A DNA stretch of 64,000 bases from Actinocorallia aurantiaca. GTDB lineage: Bacteria > Actinomycetota > Actinomycetes > Streptosporangiales > Streptosporangiaceae. Position 1 is the first letter of the stretch; each line of letters opens with the position of its first letter. The translations under genes were made by a program, and so were the position numbers. Of this stretch, positions 23,935-30,939 are shown in pieces. The stretch covers positions 1 to 64,000 of the forward strand of contig NZ_BAAATZ010000004.1 of assembly GCF_039533685.1 (NCBI RefSeq), written 5' to 3'. The notes beneath the pieces were generated by a model that was given only the letters and a program-made list of their open reading frames with translations, was not told where the DNA came from and did no database searches.

Positions 23935-24756
23935 TCATGGGGTGAGACGGAACACGCTCGTGTCCGAGGGCGACTCGACATAGCCGAGTACAGGTCCGAG
24001 GAAGCGGCGCCCGATCATGCGGAACACCTCGGGGTCACCGGTCGCGCGGAACCGGTGAACGGGTGGGGCGGCGGCCTCCGCGCGGGCCAGCCCCCTGTCG
24101 TGCAGCAGTCGGTAGACGTCCTTGGCGGTCTCGTCGGCGCTGGAGACGAGGGTGACCCCGTCGCCGACGACGTAGGAGATCACCCCGGTCAGCAGCGGAT
24201 AGTGCGTGCAGCCGAGGATCAACGTGTCGCATTCGGCGTCGATGATCGGCTTCAGGTACCCGCGCGCCACGTCGAGCAGCTCCTCGCTCATCGTGACGCC
24301 GCTCTCCACGAACTCCACGAAGCGCGGGCAGGCCACGCTGGTGAGCCCGATGTGCGGTGCGATGGCGAAGGCGTCGTCGTAGGCGCGGCTGGTCACCGTG
24401 GCGTGGGTCGCGATGAGCCCGACCCTGCTGTTGCGGGTGGCGGAGACGGCGCGCCGGGCGGCCGGGAAGATCACCTCGACGACGGGGACGTCGTAACGCT
24501 CCCGGGCGTCGCGCAGCATCGCCGAGCTGGCGCTGTTGCAGGCGATCACGAGCATCTTCACGCCCTCTTTGACCAGCTGGTCGAGCATCTCGAGGGCGTA
24601 CCCGCGGACCTCGGCGATCGGCCTCGGTCCGTAGGGCTGACGCGCCGAGTCCCCCAGATAGAGGATCGGTTCCCCGGGCAATTGGTCCAGTACGGCCCGG
24701 GCTACCGTGAGTCCGCCGAAGCCGCTGTCGAAGATACCGATGGGCGCGTCTGACAT
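23935..24756 (-). CDS. murI: Glutamate racemase
   Basis: 273 aa. It makes D-glutamate for peptidoglycan. The two catalytic cysteines are C73 in IACNSASS and C183 in LGCTHYPLL. The N-terminal FDSGFGGLTVAR and LYLGDSARQPYG motifs are present. First gene of the minus-strand run murI-Rv1339-like-rph-rdgB; two palindromes lie directly upstream of its start. Confidence 0.96.
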   Translation of the reverse strand: MSDAPIGIFDSGFGGLTVARAVLDQLPGEPILYLGDSARQPYGPRPIAEVRGYALEMLDQLVKEGVKMLVIACNSASSAMLRDARERYDVPVVEVIFPAARRAVSATRNSRVGLIATHATVTSRAYDDAFAIAPHIGLTSVACPRFVEFVESGVTMSEELLDVARGYLKPIIDAECDTLILGCTHYPLLTGVISYVVGDGVTLVSSADETAKDVYRLLHDRGLARAEAAAPPVHRFRATGDPEVFRMIGRRFLGPVLGYVESPSDTSVFRLTP

Positions 24757-24773
24757 GACGACCTAGGCTATGC

Positions 24774-24798
24774 GAAGACGTCTTCACACATTGTGTGA
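24774..24798. promoter_or_regulatory. Two overlapping palindromes upstream of murI
   Basis: GAAGACGTCTTC (24774-24785, perfect 12 bp) runs into TCACACATTGTGTGA (24784-24798, 7-bp arms around one base). Both lie 18-42 bp upstream of the murI start and just beyond the stop of the thioesterase-like gene. They are likely operators for the murI operon; no regulator is assigned. Confidence 0.5.
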
Positions 24799-24816
24799 CA
24801 CTCGATACATCGATGC

Positions 24817-25629
24817 TTACTCACGAGTACGTGCGGCGCGTGCGAGCTGCCTGCTCTGTGCGACCAGATTTCCAGCGGCATCCCAGACCTCCACGTCCTC
24901 GTCACACCACCCTTCGCTCACCATACGTCCCGTGCCGTGCACGGTCAGCCATCCGGGCGCGGGCAGCGTCCGCAGGTGCCAGGTCAGCTCCACCGTGGGC
25001 GACCAGCCGGGGAAGCCCGCGTTCGTCACCACCGGGATCAGGGAATCGATGGCCAGCGCGACGACGTAGGGGTCCGGGTGGTCCCCGCCCGCCAGCCGCA
25101 CGTGGGCCCGCATCTCCGGGCGGCCCGTCGGGCTCCCGTCCAGCCAGCCCATCACCGCCGGGTCGAACCGCATGTCCACGTTGGCGGGGAAGCCCTTCTT
25201 CGGGCGCTCCCGCCCGCGCGTGGGGCAGTCCTCGGGCGCGGGCATCGGCGCGGGGGCCTCGCCCAGGTAGACGGGCTTCGCGGCGGGGACGAGCGTGCCG
25301 GTCGTGACCAGCGCGTCCAGCAGCGCCTCGCCGTTCTGCACCAGCGAGGCGCGGAGCATCGACGCGGTCCGGCCGTCCTTGCGTCGTTCGACGACGACCT
25401 CGGCGGGGCCCGGCAGCCCCGGCCGCAGGAAGTTCACCGCGGTGGAGACGGGGTGGGCGTGCGAGGACTCGGCGACGGCGGCGCGCATCAGCACGGCCAT
25501 GAGGTAGCCGCCGTTCAGCACGACGGGGCCGCCGGGTCTCGTCTCGAAGCCGAAGGCCTCGTCCAGTCCGGCCCGGTAACGGCCCTCCCCCAGGGAGGTG
25601 ACGGCCGTCGCCTCGCTGAAAATCGTCAT
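24817..25629 (-). CDS. Acyl-CoA thioesterase family protein (double hot-dog, TesB-like)
   Basis: 270 aa. The sequence fits the actinobacterial thioesterase family with two hot-dog repeats: VLNGGYLMAVLMRA early, STAVNFLRPG in the first half, and VALAIDSLIPVV...SPTVELTWHLR in the second. It would hydrolyse acyl-CoA; chain length is unknown. The start at 25629 is used; an ATG 12 bp upstream is in frame. It is transcribed towards murI, but the operators between them suggest separate control. Confidence 0.7.
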   Translation of the reverse strand: MTIFSEATAVTSLGEGRYRAGLDEAFGFETRPGGPVVLNGGYLMAVLMRAAVAESSHAHPVSTAVNFLRPGLPGPAEVVVERRKDGRTASMLRASLVQNGEALLDALVTTGTLVPAAKPVYLGEAPAPMPAPEDCPTRGRERPKKGFPANVDMRFDPAVMGWLDGSPTGRPEMRAHVRLAGGDHPDPYVVALAIDSLIPVVTNAGFPGWSPTVELTWHLRTLPAPGWLTVHGTGRMVSEGWCDEDVEVWDAAGNLVAQSRQLARAARTRE

Positions 25630-25765
25630 GCCACACCCCATGAAGGTACAGAGATACAGGAATCCGAACCGAACTGCGTTCGGCGGGCAGCCTACCGGCC
25701 CCCTTTCCGGCGGAGGCGGATCGGTTAGCCTGAACGCGCGGCCCCCACGAGGAACGGATGAGAGA

Positions 25766-26101
25766 TTGATCTTCAAGAAGCGGCCCGAGCCGTTCGCCCC
25801 GCCCCTCATCCTGACCCCCGAACTCCTCGCGGAGATCAGGCGCCTGCTCGCCCGGGAGAAGAAGATCCCCGCGATCAAGCTGCTGCGCGAGCGGACCGGC
25901 CTCGGCCTCAAGGACGCCAAGGACCTGGCGGAGGCGATCGAGCGCGGGTACGAGCCGCCCTTGCAGGGGCGGATGCCGCTGTCGGAGCGCGTACGGGCGC
26001 TGCGCGACGCCGGAGACCACGCCTCGGCCGTCGCGATGGTCCAGGCGGAGACCGGCATGCAACGGCACGAGGCCGAGAGGTTCGTCAGCGTGCTCGACTG
26101 A
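25766..26101 (+). CDS. Small protein with ribosomal L7/L12 C-terminal-like repeats
   Basis: 111 aa from TTG at 25766 (no ATG or GTG lies nearer in frame). The central part LLAREKKIPAIKLLRERTGLGLKDAKDLAEAIERG resembles the bL12 C-terminal fold (IxAIKxxRExTGLGLxEAKxxV). A second, more divergent copy follows (DHASAVAMVQAETGMQRHEAERFVSVLD). It is not the ribosomal stalk protein itself, which is longer and has a dimerisation domain. Function unknown. It is convergent with cysM, with a terminator between them. Confidence 0.6.
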   Translation: MIFKKRPEPFAPPLILTPELLAEIRRLLAREKKIPAIKLLRERTGLGLKDAKDLAEAIERGYEPPLQGRMPLSERVRALRDAGDHASAVAMVQAETGMQRHEAERFVSVLD

Positions 26102-26147
26102 GCCGCGCTCGATCGGAACGCCTCCCGCCGGAGCCGGGACGGCTCCG

Positions 26148-26178
26148 CGAGCCGGGGGCCGCGCCCGCCCCCGGCTCG
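26148..26178. terminator. Bidirectional terminator hairpin
   Basis: Perfect 12-bp arms (26148-26159 and 26167-26178) between the convergent L12-like gene and cysM. Confidence 0.7.
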
Positions 26179-26185
26179 TCAGGGA

Positions 26186-27133
26186 TCAGGCCCAGAGCTG
26201 GCCTTCGAGCGCGGACTCGGCCTCGTCCAGGGTGCCGTGGTAGGCGCCCGTGGACAGGTACTTCCAGCCGCCGTCGGCGACCGGGAAGGCGATGTCGGCG
26301 CGCTCGGAGGCCTTGACCGCCTTGGCGGCCATGCCCAGGGCCGCGTGCAGCGACGCGCCGGTGGAGATGCCGGCGAAGATGCCCTCCTGCTCCAGCAGCT
26401 GGCGGGTGCGGCGCAGCGCGTCCCCGGAGGTGACCGAGAAGCGGGTGGTCAGGACGCTCGCGTCGTACAGCTCGGGCACGAAGCCCTCGTCGATGTTGCG
26501 CAGCCCGTAGACCAAGTCCCCGTACCGGGGCTCCGCGGCGACGATCTTGACTCCGGGGACGTGCTCGCGCAGGAACCGCCCGGTGCCCATCAGGGTGCCG
26601 GTGGTGCCCAGGCCCGCCACGAAGTGCGTGATCGTCGGCAGGTCCTCCAGCAGCTCGGGGCCGGTCGACTCGTAGTGCGCGAGCGCGTTGGCCTCGTTGC
26701 CGTACTGGTAGAGCATGACCCAGTCGGGGTTCTCGGCGGCCAGGCCCTTGGCCACCCGGACCGCCTCGTTGGAACCGCCCGCGGCGGGCGAGGGGATGAT
26801 CTCCGCCCCCCACATCCGCAGCAGCTGGCGGCGCTCCTCGGAGGTGTTCTCCGGCATCACGCAGATGATCCGGTAGCCCTTGAGCTTGGCGGCCATGGCC
26901 AGCGAGATCCCGGTGTTGCCCGAGGTCGGCTCCAGGATCGTGCAGCCGGGCGTGAGCACGCCGTCCTTCTCGGCCTTGTTCACCATCCACAACGCGGGCC
27001 GGTCCTTGATGGAGCCGGTCGGGTTGCGGTCCTCCAGCTTGGCCCACAGCCGGACCTCGGGGGACGGCGACAGGCGGGGCAGGCCCACCAGCGGGGTCCG
27101 CCCCACCGAGTCCAGCAGGGAGTCGTAGCGCAC
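26186..27133 (-). CDS. cysM: Cysteine synthase CysM (thiocarboxylate-dependent)
   Basis: 315 aa, PLP fold-type II. The PLP lysine is K43 in NPTGSIKDRP; also present are the TSGNTGISLAM loop and GLGTTGTLMGTGR phosphate loop. The C-terminus ends EGQLWA as in mycobacterial CysM, which uses O-phosphoserine and the sulfur-loaded protein CysO rather than free sulfide. It lies directly after cysO and mec, the partner genes of that route, so the same chemistry is expected here. Confidence 0.95.
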   Translation of the reverse strand: MRYDSLLDSVGRTPLVGLPRLSPSPEVRLWAKLEDRNPTGSIKDRPALWMVNKAEKDGVLTPGCTILEPTSGNTGISLAMAAKLKGYRIICVMPENTSEERRQLLRMWGAEIIPSPAAGGSNEAVRVAKGLAAENPDWVMLYQYGNEANALAHYESTGPELLEDLPTITHFVAGLGTTGTLMGTGRFLREHVPGVKIVAAEPRYGDLVYGLRNIDEGFVPELYDASVLTTRFSVTSGDALRRTRQLLEQEGIFAGISTGASLHAALGMAAKAVKASERADIAFPVADGGWKYLSTGAYHGTLDEAESALEGQLWA

Positions 27134-27136
27134 GGC

Positions 27137-27409
27137 TCAGCCGCCGGCGACGGCCGGGAGGACGGTGACCGTGTCGCCGTCGGACACCTGGGTGTCCAGG
27201 CCTCCCAGGAAGCGGACGTCCTCGTCGTTCAGGTAGACGTTGACGAAACGGCGCAGGCCCTTCTCGTCGACCAGGCGGCCCCGCAGCCCGGGGTGGCGGG
27301 CGTCCAGGTCGCCGAACAGCTCGTCCAGGGTGCCGCCCTTGCCTTCGACGGACTTGGCTCCGTCGGTGAGGTTGCGCAGGATCGTGGGGATCCGGACCTC
27401 GATCGCCAT
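27137..27409 (-). CDS. cysO: Sulfur-carrier protein CysO (MoaD/ThiS fold)
   Basis: 90 aa from the ATG at 27409, chosen because GGAG lies about 9 bp upstream; an in-frame ATG five codons earlier also exists. Ubiquitin-like beta-grasp fold ending in the exposed Gly-Gly (LPAVAGG) that is thiocarboxylated and then linked to O-phosphoserine by CysM. The motif RFVNVYLNDEDVRFLGGLDT is close to the mycobacterial CysO. Only 3 bp separate it from cysM. Confidence 0.94.
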   Translation of the reverse strand: MAIEVRIPTILRNLTDGAKSVEGKGGTLDELFGDLDARHPGLRGRLVDEKGLRRFVNVYLNDEDVRFLGGLDTQVSDGDTVTVLPAVAGG

Positions 27410-27455
27410 CTCGGTGATCTCCATTCAAAAAGTCGTTACGGCTCGGGGACGCGCG

Positions 27456-27515
27456 TCACCGACAGTCGTAGACGACCTCGGCACGCGAGTGGGAGAAGAG
27501 GAAACTCTGGACCAT
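27456..27515 (-). CDS. Possible 19-aa leader peptide before cysO
   Basis: A short frame (ATG 27515, stop 27456-27458) encodes a 19-residue peptide ending YDCR, in the 131-bp gap between mec and cysO. GGAG lies only 2 bp before the ATG, so translation is uncertain. Cysteine-responsive leader peptides are known before sulfur genes in mycobacteria, but those have runs of cysteine; here there is one. Weak support. Confidence 0.25.
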   Translation of the reverse strand: MVQSFLFSHSRAEVVYDCR

Positions 27516-27540
27516 GACTCCGAGTTTACCCGGGTTCGGG

Positions 27541-27963
27541 TCAGGCGGACTCGTAGGCCTCGACGATCTTCACCTCTTCCTCCGTGATGACGCCGTCCAC
27601 GATCCGGTAGGAACGGAATTCCGTCTCATTCTCTTCCCGGGTGGAGACCAGCACGTAGTGGGCGCCCGGCTCCGCGGCGTAGGACACGTCCGTCCGGGAG
27701 GGGTAGGCCTCGGTCGCGGTGTGCGAGTGGTAGATGACCACCGGCTCCTCGTCCCGGTCGTCCATCTCCCGCCAGACCTTGAGCTGCTCGAGCGAGTCGA
27801 AGCGGTAGAAGGTCGGCGAGCGCTCGGCGTTCTCCATGGAGACGAAGCGCTCGGGCCGGTCGCTGCCGACCGGCCCCGCCACCACGCCGCAGGCCTCGTC
27901 CGGGTGGTCGGCGCGGGCGTGCGCCGTGATCTGGTCGACGATCTCCTGGGTGATGGTCAGCAT
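27541..27963 (-). CDS. mec: Mec, JAMM-type metalloprotease releasing cysteine from CysO
   Basis: 140 aa from the ATG at 27963 (in-frame ATGs at 27972 and 27990 are alternatives). M67/JAB1-MPN fold with the zinc set E23 (PDEACG), H79, H81 and D92 (HSHTATEAYPSRTD). In mycobacteria Mec cleaves the cysteine adduct from CysO, completing cysteine synthesis with CysM. The order mec-cysO-cysM is kept here. Confidence 0.94.
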   Translation of the reverse strand: MLTITQEIVDQITAHARADHPDEACGVVAGPVGSDRPERFVSMENAERSPTFYRFDSLEQLKVWREMDDRDEEPVVIYHSHTATEAYPSRTDVSYAAEPGAHYVLVSTREENETEFRSYRIVDGVITEEEVKIVEAYESA

Positions 27964-28008
27964 GAGCCGCATATTACCCAGGGGGAACATGCCGGGCGGA
28001 CGCCCGTC

Positions 28009-28542
28009 TCACTCGCCCCACAGGCAGTGGACCAGACCGTCCTGGAGCTGGGTCAGCCAGTCGTAGGTGACGATCATGGTGTACTCCGGGTCGGCCTCGT
28101 CGAGGTCGCGGAACCTGTCCTGGTCGTCCTCCGACAACTCCAGCCGGGTGCCCAGGGCCAGCCGCAGGTCGTTGAGCACCCGCAGCCACGCCTGCGCCTG
28201 CTCGGTGTCCAGCGGCACGTCGCCGCTCTCCCCGAGGGTGCGCAGGGCGAGCTCGGAGTCGCGGTCCTTGCCCTCGCGCAGGGACGCCTCGGTGTAGCGG
28301 CGGAACTCCCCGGACGCCTCGCCGTCCTCGCGGTAGCCGTCGGGGAAGAGCCTGGCCAGCACCGGGTCGCCGGGGGCCTCGGTGCTCTCGGAGATGCCCA
28401 GCTCGGCCAGGCCGGGGTCGCCCTTGGGCAGTTCGTCCAGCAACCGCCGCAGCTGGGTGATGAGGTTGGCCAGCACGGCCTTCTCCATCCGCTCCAGCGA
28501 CATGCGGACGTTCCCGGAGCCCTTCCTGAAACCGCTGCCCAT
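28009..28542 (-). CDS. DUF2017 protein (AosR-like redox regulator)
   Basis: 177 aa. It matches DUF2017, which in M. tuberculosis (Rv1332) is AosR, a redox-responsive regulator of the mec-cysO-cysM operon acting with a sigma factor. It has an N-terminal basic stretch, a helical core and a C-terminal tail DYDWLTQLQDGLVHCLWGE-like containing one cysteine. It lies between clpS and mec in the same orientation and overlaps clpS by one base (TGATG). Regulation of the cysteine genes here is inferred from synteny. Confidence 0.82.
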   Translation of the reverse strand: MGSGFRKGSGNVRMSLERMEKAVLANLITQLRRLLDELPKGDPGLAELGISESTEAPGDPVLARLFPDGYREDGEASGEFRRYTEASLREGKDRDSELALRTLGESGDVPLDTEQAQAWLRVLNDLRLALGTRLELSEDDQDRFRDLDEADPEYTMIVTYDWLTQLQDGLVHCLWGE

Positions 28543-28832
28543 CAGTCGTCCCGCTTCACTGTCGCCCACAGCCCGTAGGAATGGAGCACCTCGACATTGC
28601 GTTCCATCTCCTCCCTCGTCCCGGAGTCGACGACGGCCCTGCCCTTGTGGTGCACGTCCAGCATCAGCTTCTCCGCCTTCTCCCTGGCGAACCCGAACAC
28701 CGTCTGGAAGACGTAGGTGACGTACGACATCAGGTTGACGGGGTCGTTCCAGACGATGGTCAGCCACGGCAGATCAGGACGGGTCTCCTCGTCCGCATCA
28801 GGCCTCTGGACTGTGGCGGGCGCGCTGGTCAT
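28542..28832 (-). CDS. clpS: ATP-dependent Clp protease adaptor ClpS
   Basis: 96 aa. It delivers N-degron proteins to ClpCP. The family core is visible: WLTIVWNDPVNLMSYVTYVFQTVFG, then EKAEKLMLDVHHKGRAVVDSG. The N-terminal 20 residues are a flexible extension as usual. Divergent from pncB, with 72 bp between them. Confidence 0.95.
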   Translation of the reverse strand: MTSAPATVQRPDADEETRPDLPWLTIVWNDPVNLMSYVTYVFQTVFGFAREKAEKLMLDVHHKGRAVVDSGTREEMERNVEVLHSYGLWATVKRDD

Positions 28833-28904
28833 CGGATTCTCCCTCCCTCGTTGTCGAACCTACCGGGCGCGGCCGGAGGCATCCCTACCCGTAGTCTGCG
28901 AAGA

Positions 28905-30230
28905 GTGGAAACGCAGAGGTCGGCCGTCGCCGCGGACACGGGTGTGAGCACCGCACTGCTCACTGATCATTATGAACTCACCATGCTCCGGGCCGCCCTG
29001 CGCGACGGCACCGCGGCGCGGCACTCCGTCTTCGAGGTGTTCGCCCGGCGTCTGCCGCAGGGCCGCCGGTACGGGGTGGCGGCGGGCACCGGACGGTTCC
29101 TCGACGCGCTGGAGCGGTTCCGGTTCGGCGCTTCCGAGCTGGACTTCCTCACCTCCCACGGCGTCGTCGACGACGACACCGCCGCCTGGCTGCACGACTT
29201 CCGGTTCGGCGGGGACATCTGGGGTTACGCCGAGGGCGAGTGCTATTTTCCGGGCTCGCCCATCCTGCGGGTGGAAGGGACGTTCGCCGAGACGATCCTG
29301 CTGGAGACCCTCGCGCTGTCGATCTTCAACCACGACTGCGCGGTGGCGGCCGCGGCCTCCCGCATGGTCCAGGCCGCCGGCGGCCGCCCGCTGATCGAGA
29401 TGGGGTCCCGCCGCACCCACGAGAAGGCGGCGGTGGCCGCCGCGCGCGTCGCCTACCTCTGCGGCTTCGCCTCGACCTCGAACCTGGAGGCGGGCCGCGT
29501 GCACGGCGTGCCCACCGCCGGGACCTCCGCGCACGCCTTCACGCTCCTGCACGACGACGAGCGGCAGGCCTTCCGGTCCCAGATCGCCGCCACCGGGGAG
29601 GACACGACCCTCCTCGTCGACACCTACGACGTGGCGGAGGCCGTGCGCACCGCCGTCGAGCTCGCGGGCCCCCGGCTGGGCGCCGTCCGCATCGACAGCG
29701 GGGACCTGCGCGTCGTCGCCGAGGAGGTCCGCCGGCAACTCGACGGGCTCGGCGCCCGCGACACCCGGCTCGTCGTCACCGGCGACCTCGACGAGTACGC
29801 CATCGCGGCCCTGGCCGCCGCGCCCTGCGACTCCTACGGCGTGGGGACCTCCCTGGTCACCGGCTCCGGAGCCCCCACGGCCTCCCTCGTCTACAAGCTG
29901 GTGGCGCGGGAGGACGTCTCAGGCGCCCTCCTGCCGGTCGCCAAGGCCTCCCCCGGCAAATCCGGTACGGGCGGCCGCAAACACGCCCACCGGCGCTTCC
30001 AGGACGGCGTGGCACAGGCCGAGCTCGTCTCCGCCTCGCCTCCGGCGCCCGAGCCCGGCACCGAGGACCGCCCCCTGCAGGTCCCCCTGGTGGCCGCCGG
30101 GCGGATCATCGGCCGCGAGCCGCTGGAGGCCGCCCGCGAACGCCACCGCCGCGCCCTCGCCGAACTCCCCCCGACCGCCCTCCATCTCACCAAGGGCGAC
30201 CCGGCCCTGCCCACCCTCGCCGAACGCTGA
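28905..30230 (+). CDS. pncB: Nicotinate phosphoribosyltransferase
   Basis: 441 aa from GTG at 28905 (a GTG 13 codons later is possible). It converts nicotinate and PRPP to nicotinate mononucleotide in NAD salvage. Motifs include LLTDHYELTMLRAALRDG, FEVFARRLPQGRRY, EMGSRRTHEKAAV, TSAHAF, AVRIDSGDL, and SYGVGTSLVTG. It is followed 27 bp later by a nicotinamidase-like gene, so the two likely form a salvage operon. Confidence 0.94.
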   Translation: METQRSAVAADTGVSTALLTDHYELTMLRAALRDGTAARHSVFEVFARRLPQGRRYGVAAGTGRFLDALERFRFGASELDFLTSHGVVDDDTAAWLHDFRFGGDIWGYAEGECYFPGSPILRVEGTFAETILLETLALSIFNHDCAVAAAASRMVQAAGGRPLIEMGSRRTHEKAAVAAARVAYLCGFASTSNLEAGRVHGVPTAGTSAHAFTLLHDDERQAFRSQIAATGEDTTLLVDTYDVAEAVRTAVELAGPRLGAVRIDSGDLRVVAEEVRRQLDGLGARDTRLVVTGDLDEYAIAALAAAPCDSYGVGTSLVTGSGAPTASLVYKLVAREDVSGALLPVAKASPGKSGTGGRKHAHRRFQDGVAQAELVSASPPAPEPGTEDRPLQVPLVAAGRIIGREPLEAARERHRRALAELPPTALHLTKGDPALPTLAER

Positions 30231-30257
30231 GACCCGCCCGCGGCACCAGGAGCGAAC

Positions 30258-30848
30258 ATGAGCCGAGCTTTGATCATCGTGGACGTGCAGAACGACTTCT
30301 GCGAGGGAGGCTCCCTCGCGGTCGAGGGCGGCGCGGCCCTCGCCTCCGCCATCTCCGGGCACGTGACGGCCCGCCGGGAGGAGTACGCCCACGTGGTGGC
30401 CACCCGCGACTTCCACCACGACCCCGGCGACCACTTCTCCGAGGAGCCCGACTACGCCGCCTCCTGGCCCCCGCACTGCGTCATCGGCACCGAGGGCGCG
30501 GGCTTCCACCCGGAACTGGAGCTCGACCACGTCGAGGCGGTGTTCAGCAAGGGCCACGGGACCGCCGCCTACAGCGGTTTCGAGGGCGAGACGCACGAGG
30601 GCGAGACGCTGGAGGAGTGGCTGAGGTCCCGCGGCGTCACCGAGGTCGACGTCGTCGGTATCGCCACCGACCACTGCGTCCGCGCCACGGCCCTGGACGC
30701 CGCGGCCGCCGGCCTGAGCACCACCGTCCTGCTGGACCTCACCGTCGGTGTGTCCCCCGCGACCACCGAACACGCCGTCGAGGAGATGCGGGCCGCGGGT
30801 GTCACCCTGCTCCGGGGCGCTTCCCCGGACGGCGATTCGGACTCTTAA
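30258..30848 (+). CDS. Nicotinamidase-like isochorismatase-family hydrolase
   Basis: 196 aa. Catalytic triad D9 (IIVDVQNDF), K98 (FSKGHGT) and C140 (ATDHCVRATA); metal ligands are offered by D51 and H53 in TRDFHHDPGDHF. This pattern is that of nicotinamidase (PncA), which deamidates nicotinamide to nicotinate, the substrate of the enzyme encoded just upstream. The cis-peptide context and neighbour make that role likely; another amide substrate is possible. Confidence 0.88.
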   Translation: MSRALIIVDVQNDFCEGGSLAVEGGAALASAISGHVTARREEYAHVVATRDFHHDPGDHFSEEPDYAASWPPHCVIGTEGAGFHPELELDHVEAVFSKGHGTAAYSGFEGETHEGETLEEWLRSRGVTEVDVVGIATDHCVRATALDAAAAGLSTTVLLDLTVGVSPATTEHAVEEMRAAGVTLLRGASPDGDSDS

Positions 30849-30869
30849 GACCGGATCACGCTGCTCGCC

Positions 30870-30893
30870 GCCTCCCCGGCACGCCGGGGAGGC
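30870..30893. terminator. Bidirectional hairpin terminator
   Basis: 11-bp arms GCCTCCCCGGC and GCCGGGGAGGC around a 2-nt turn, between the convergent nicotinamidase-like and helicase genes. Confidence 0.6.
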
Positions 30894-30939
30894 GCTCCCC
30901 CGGGCCACGCGGAAAGCCGCGAGGCGCGGGGACGGCCGT

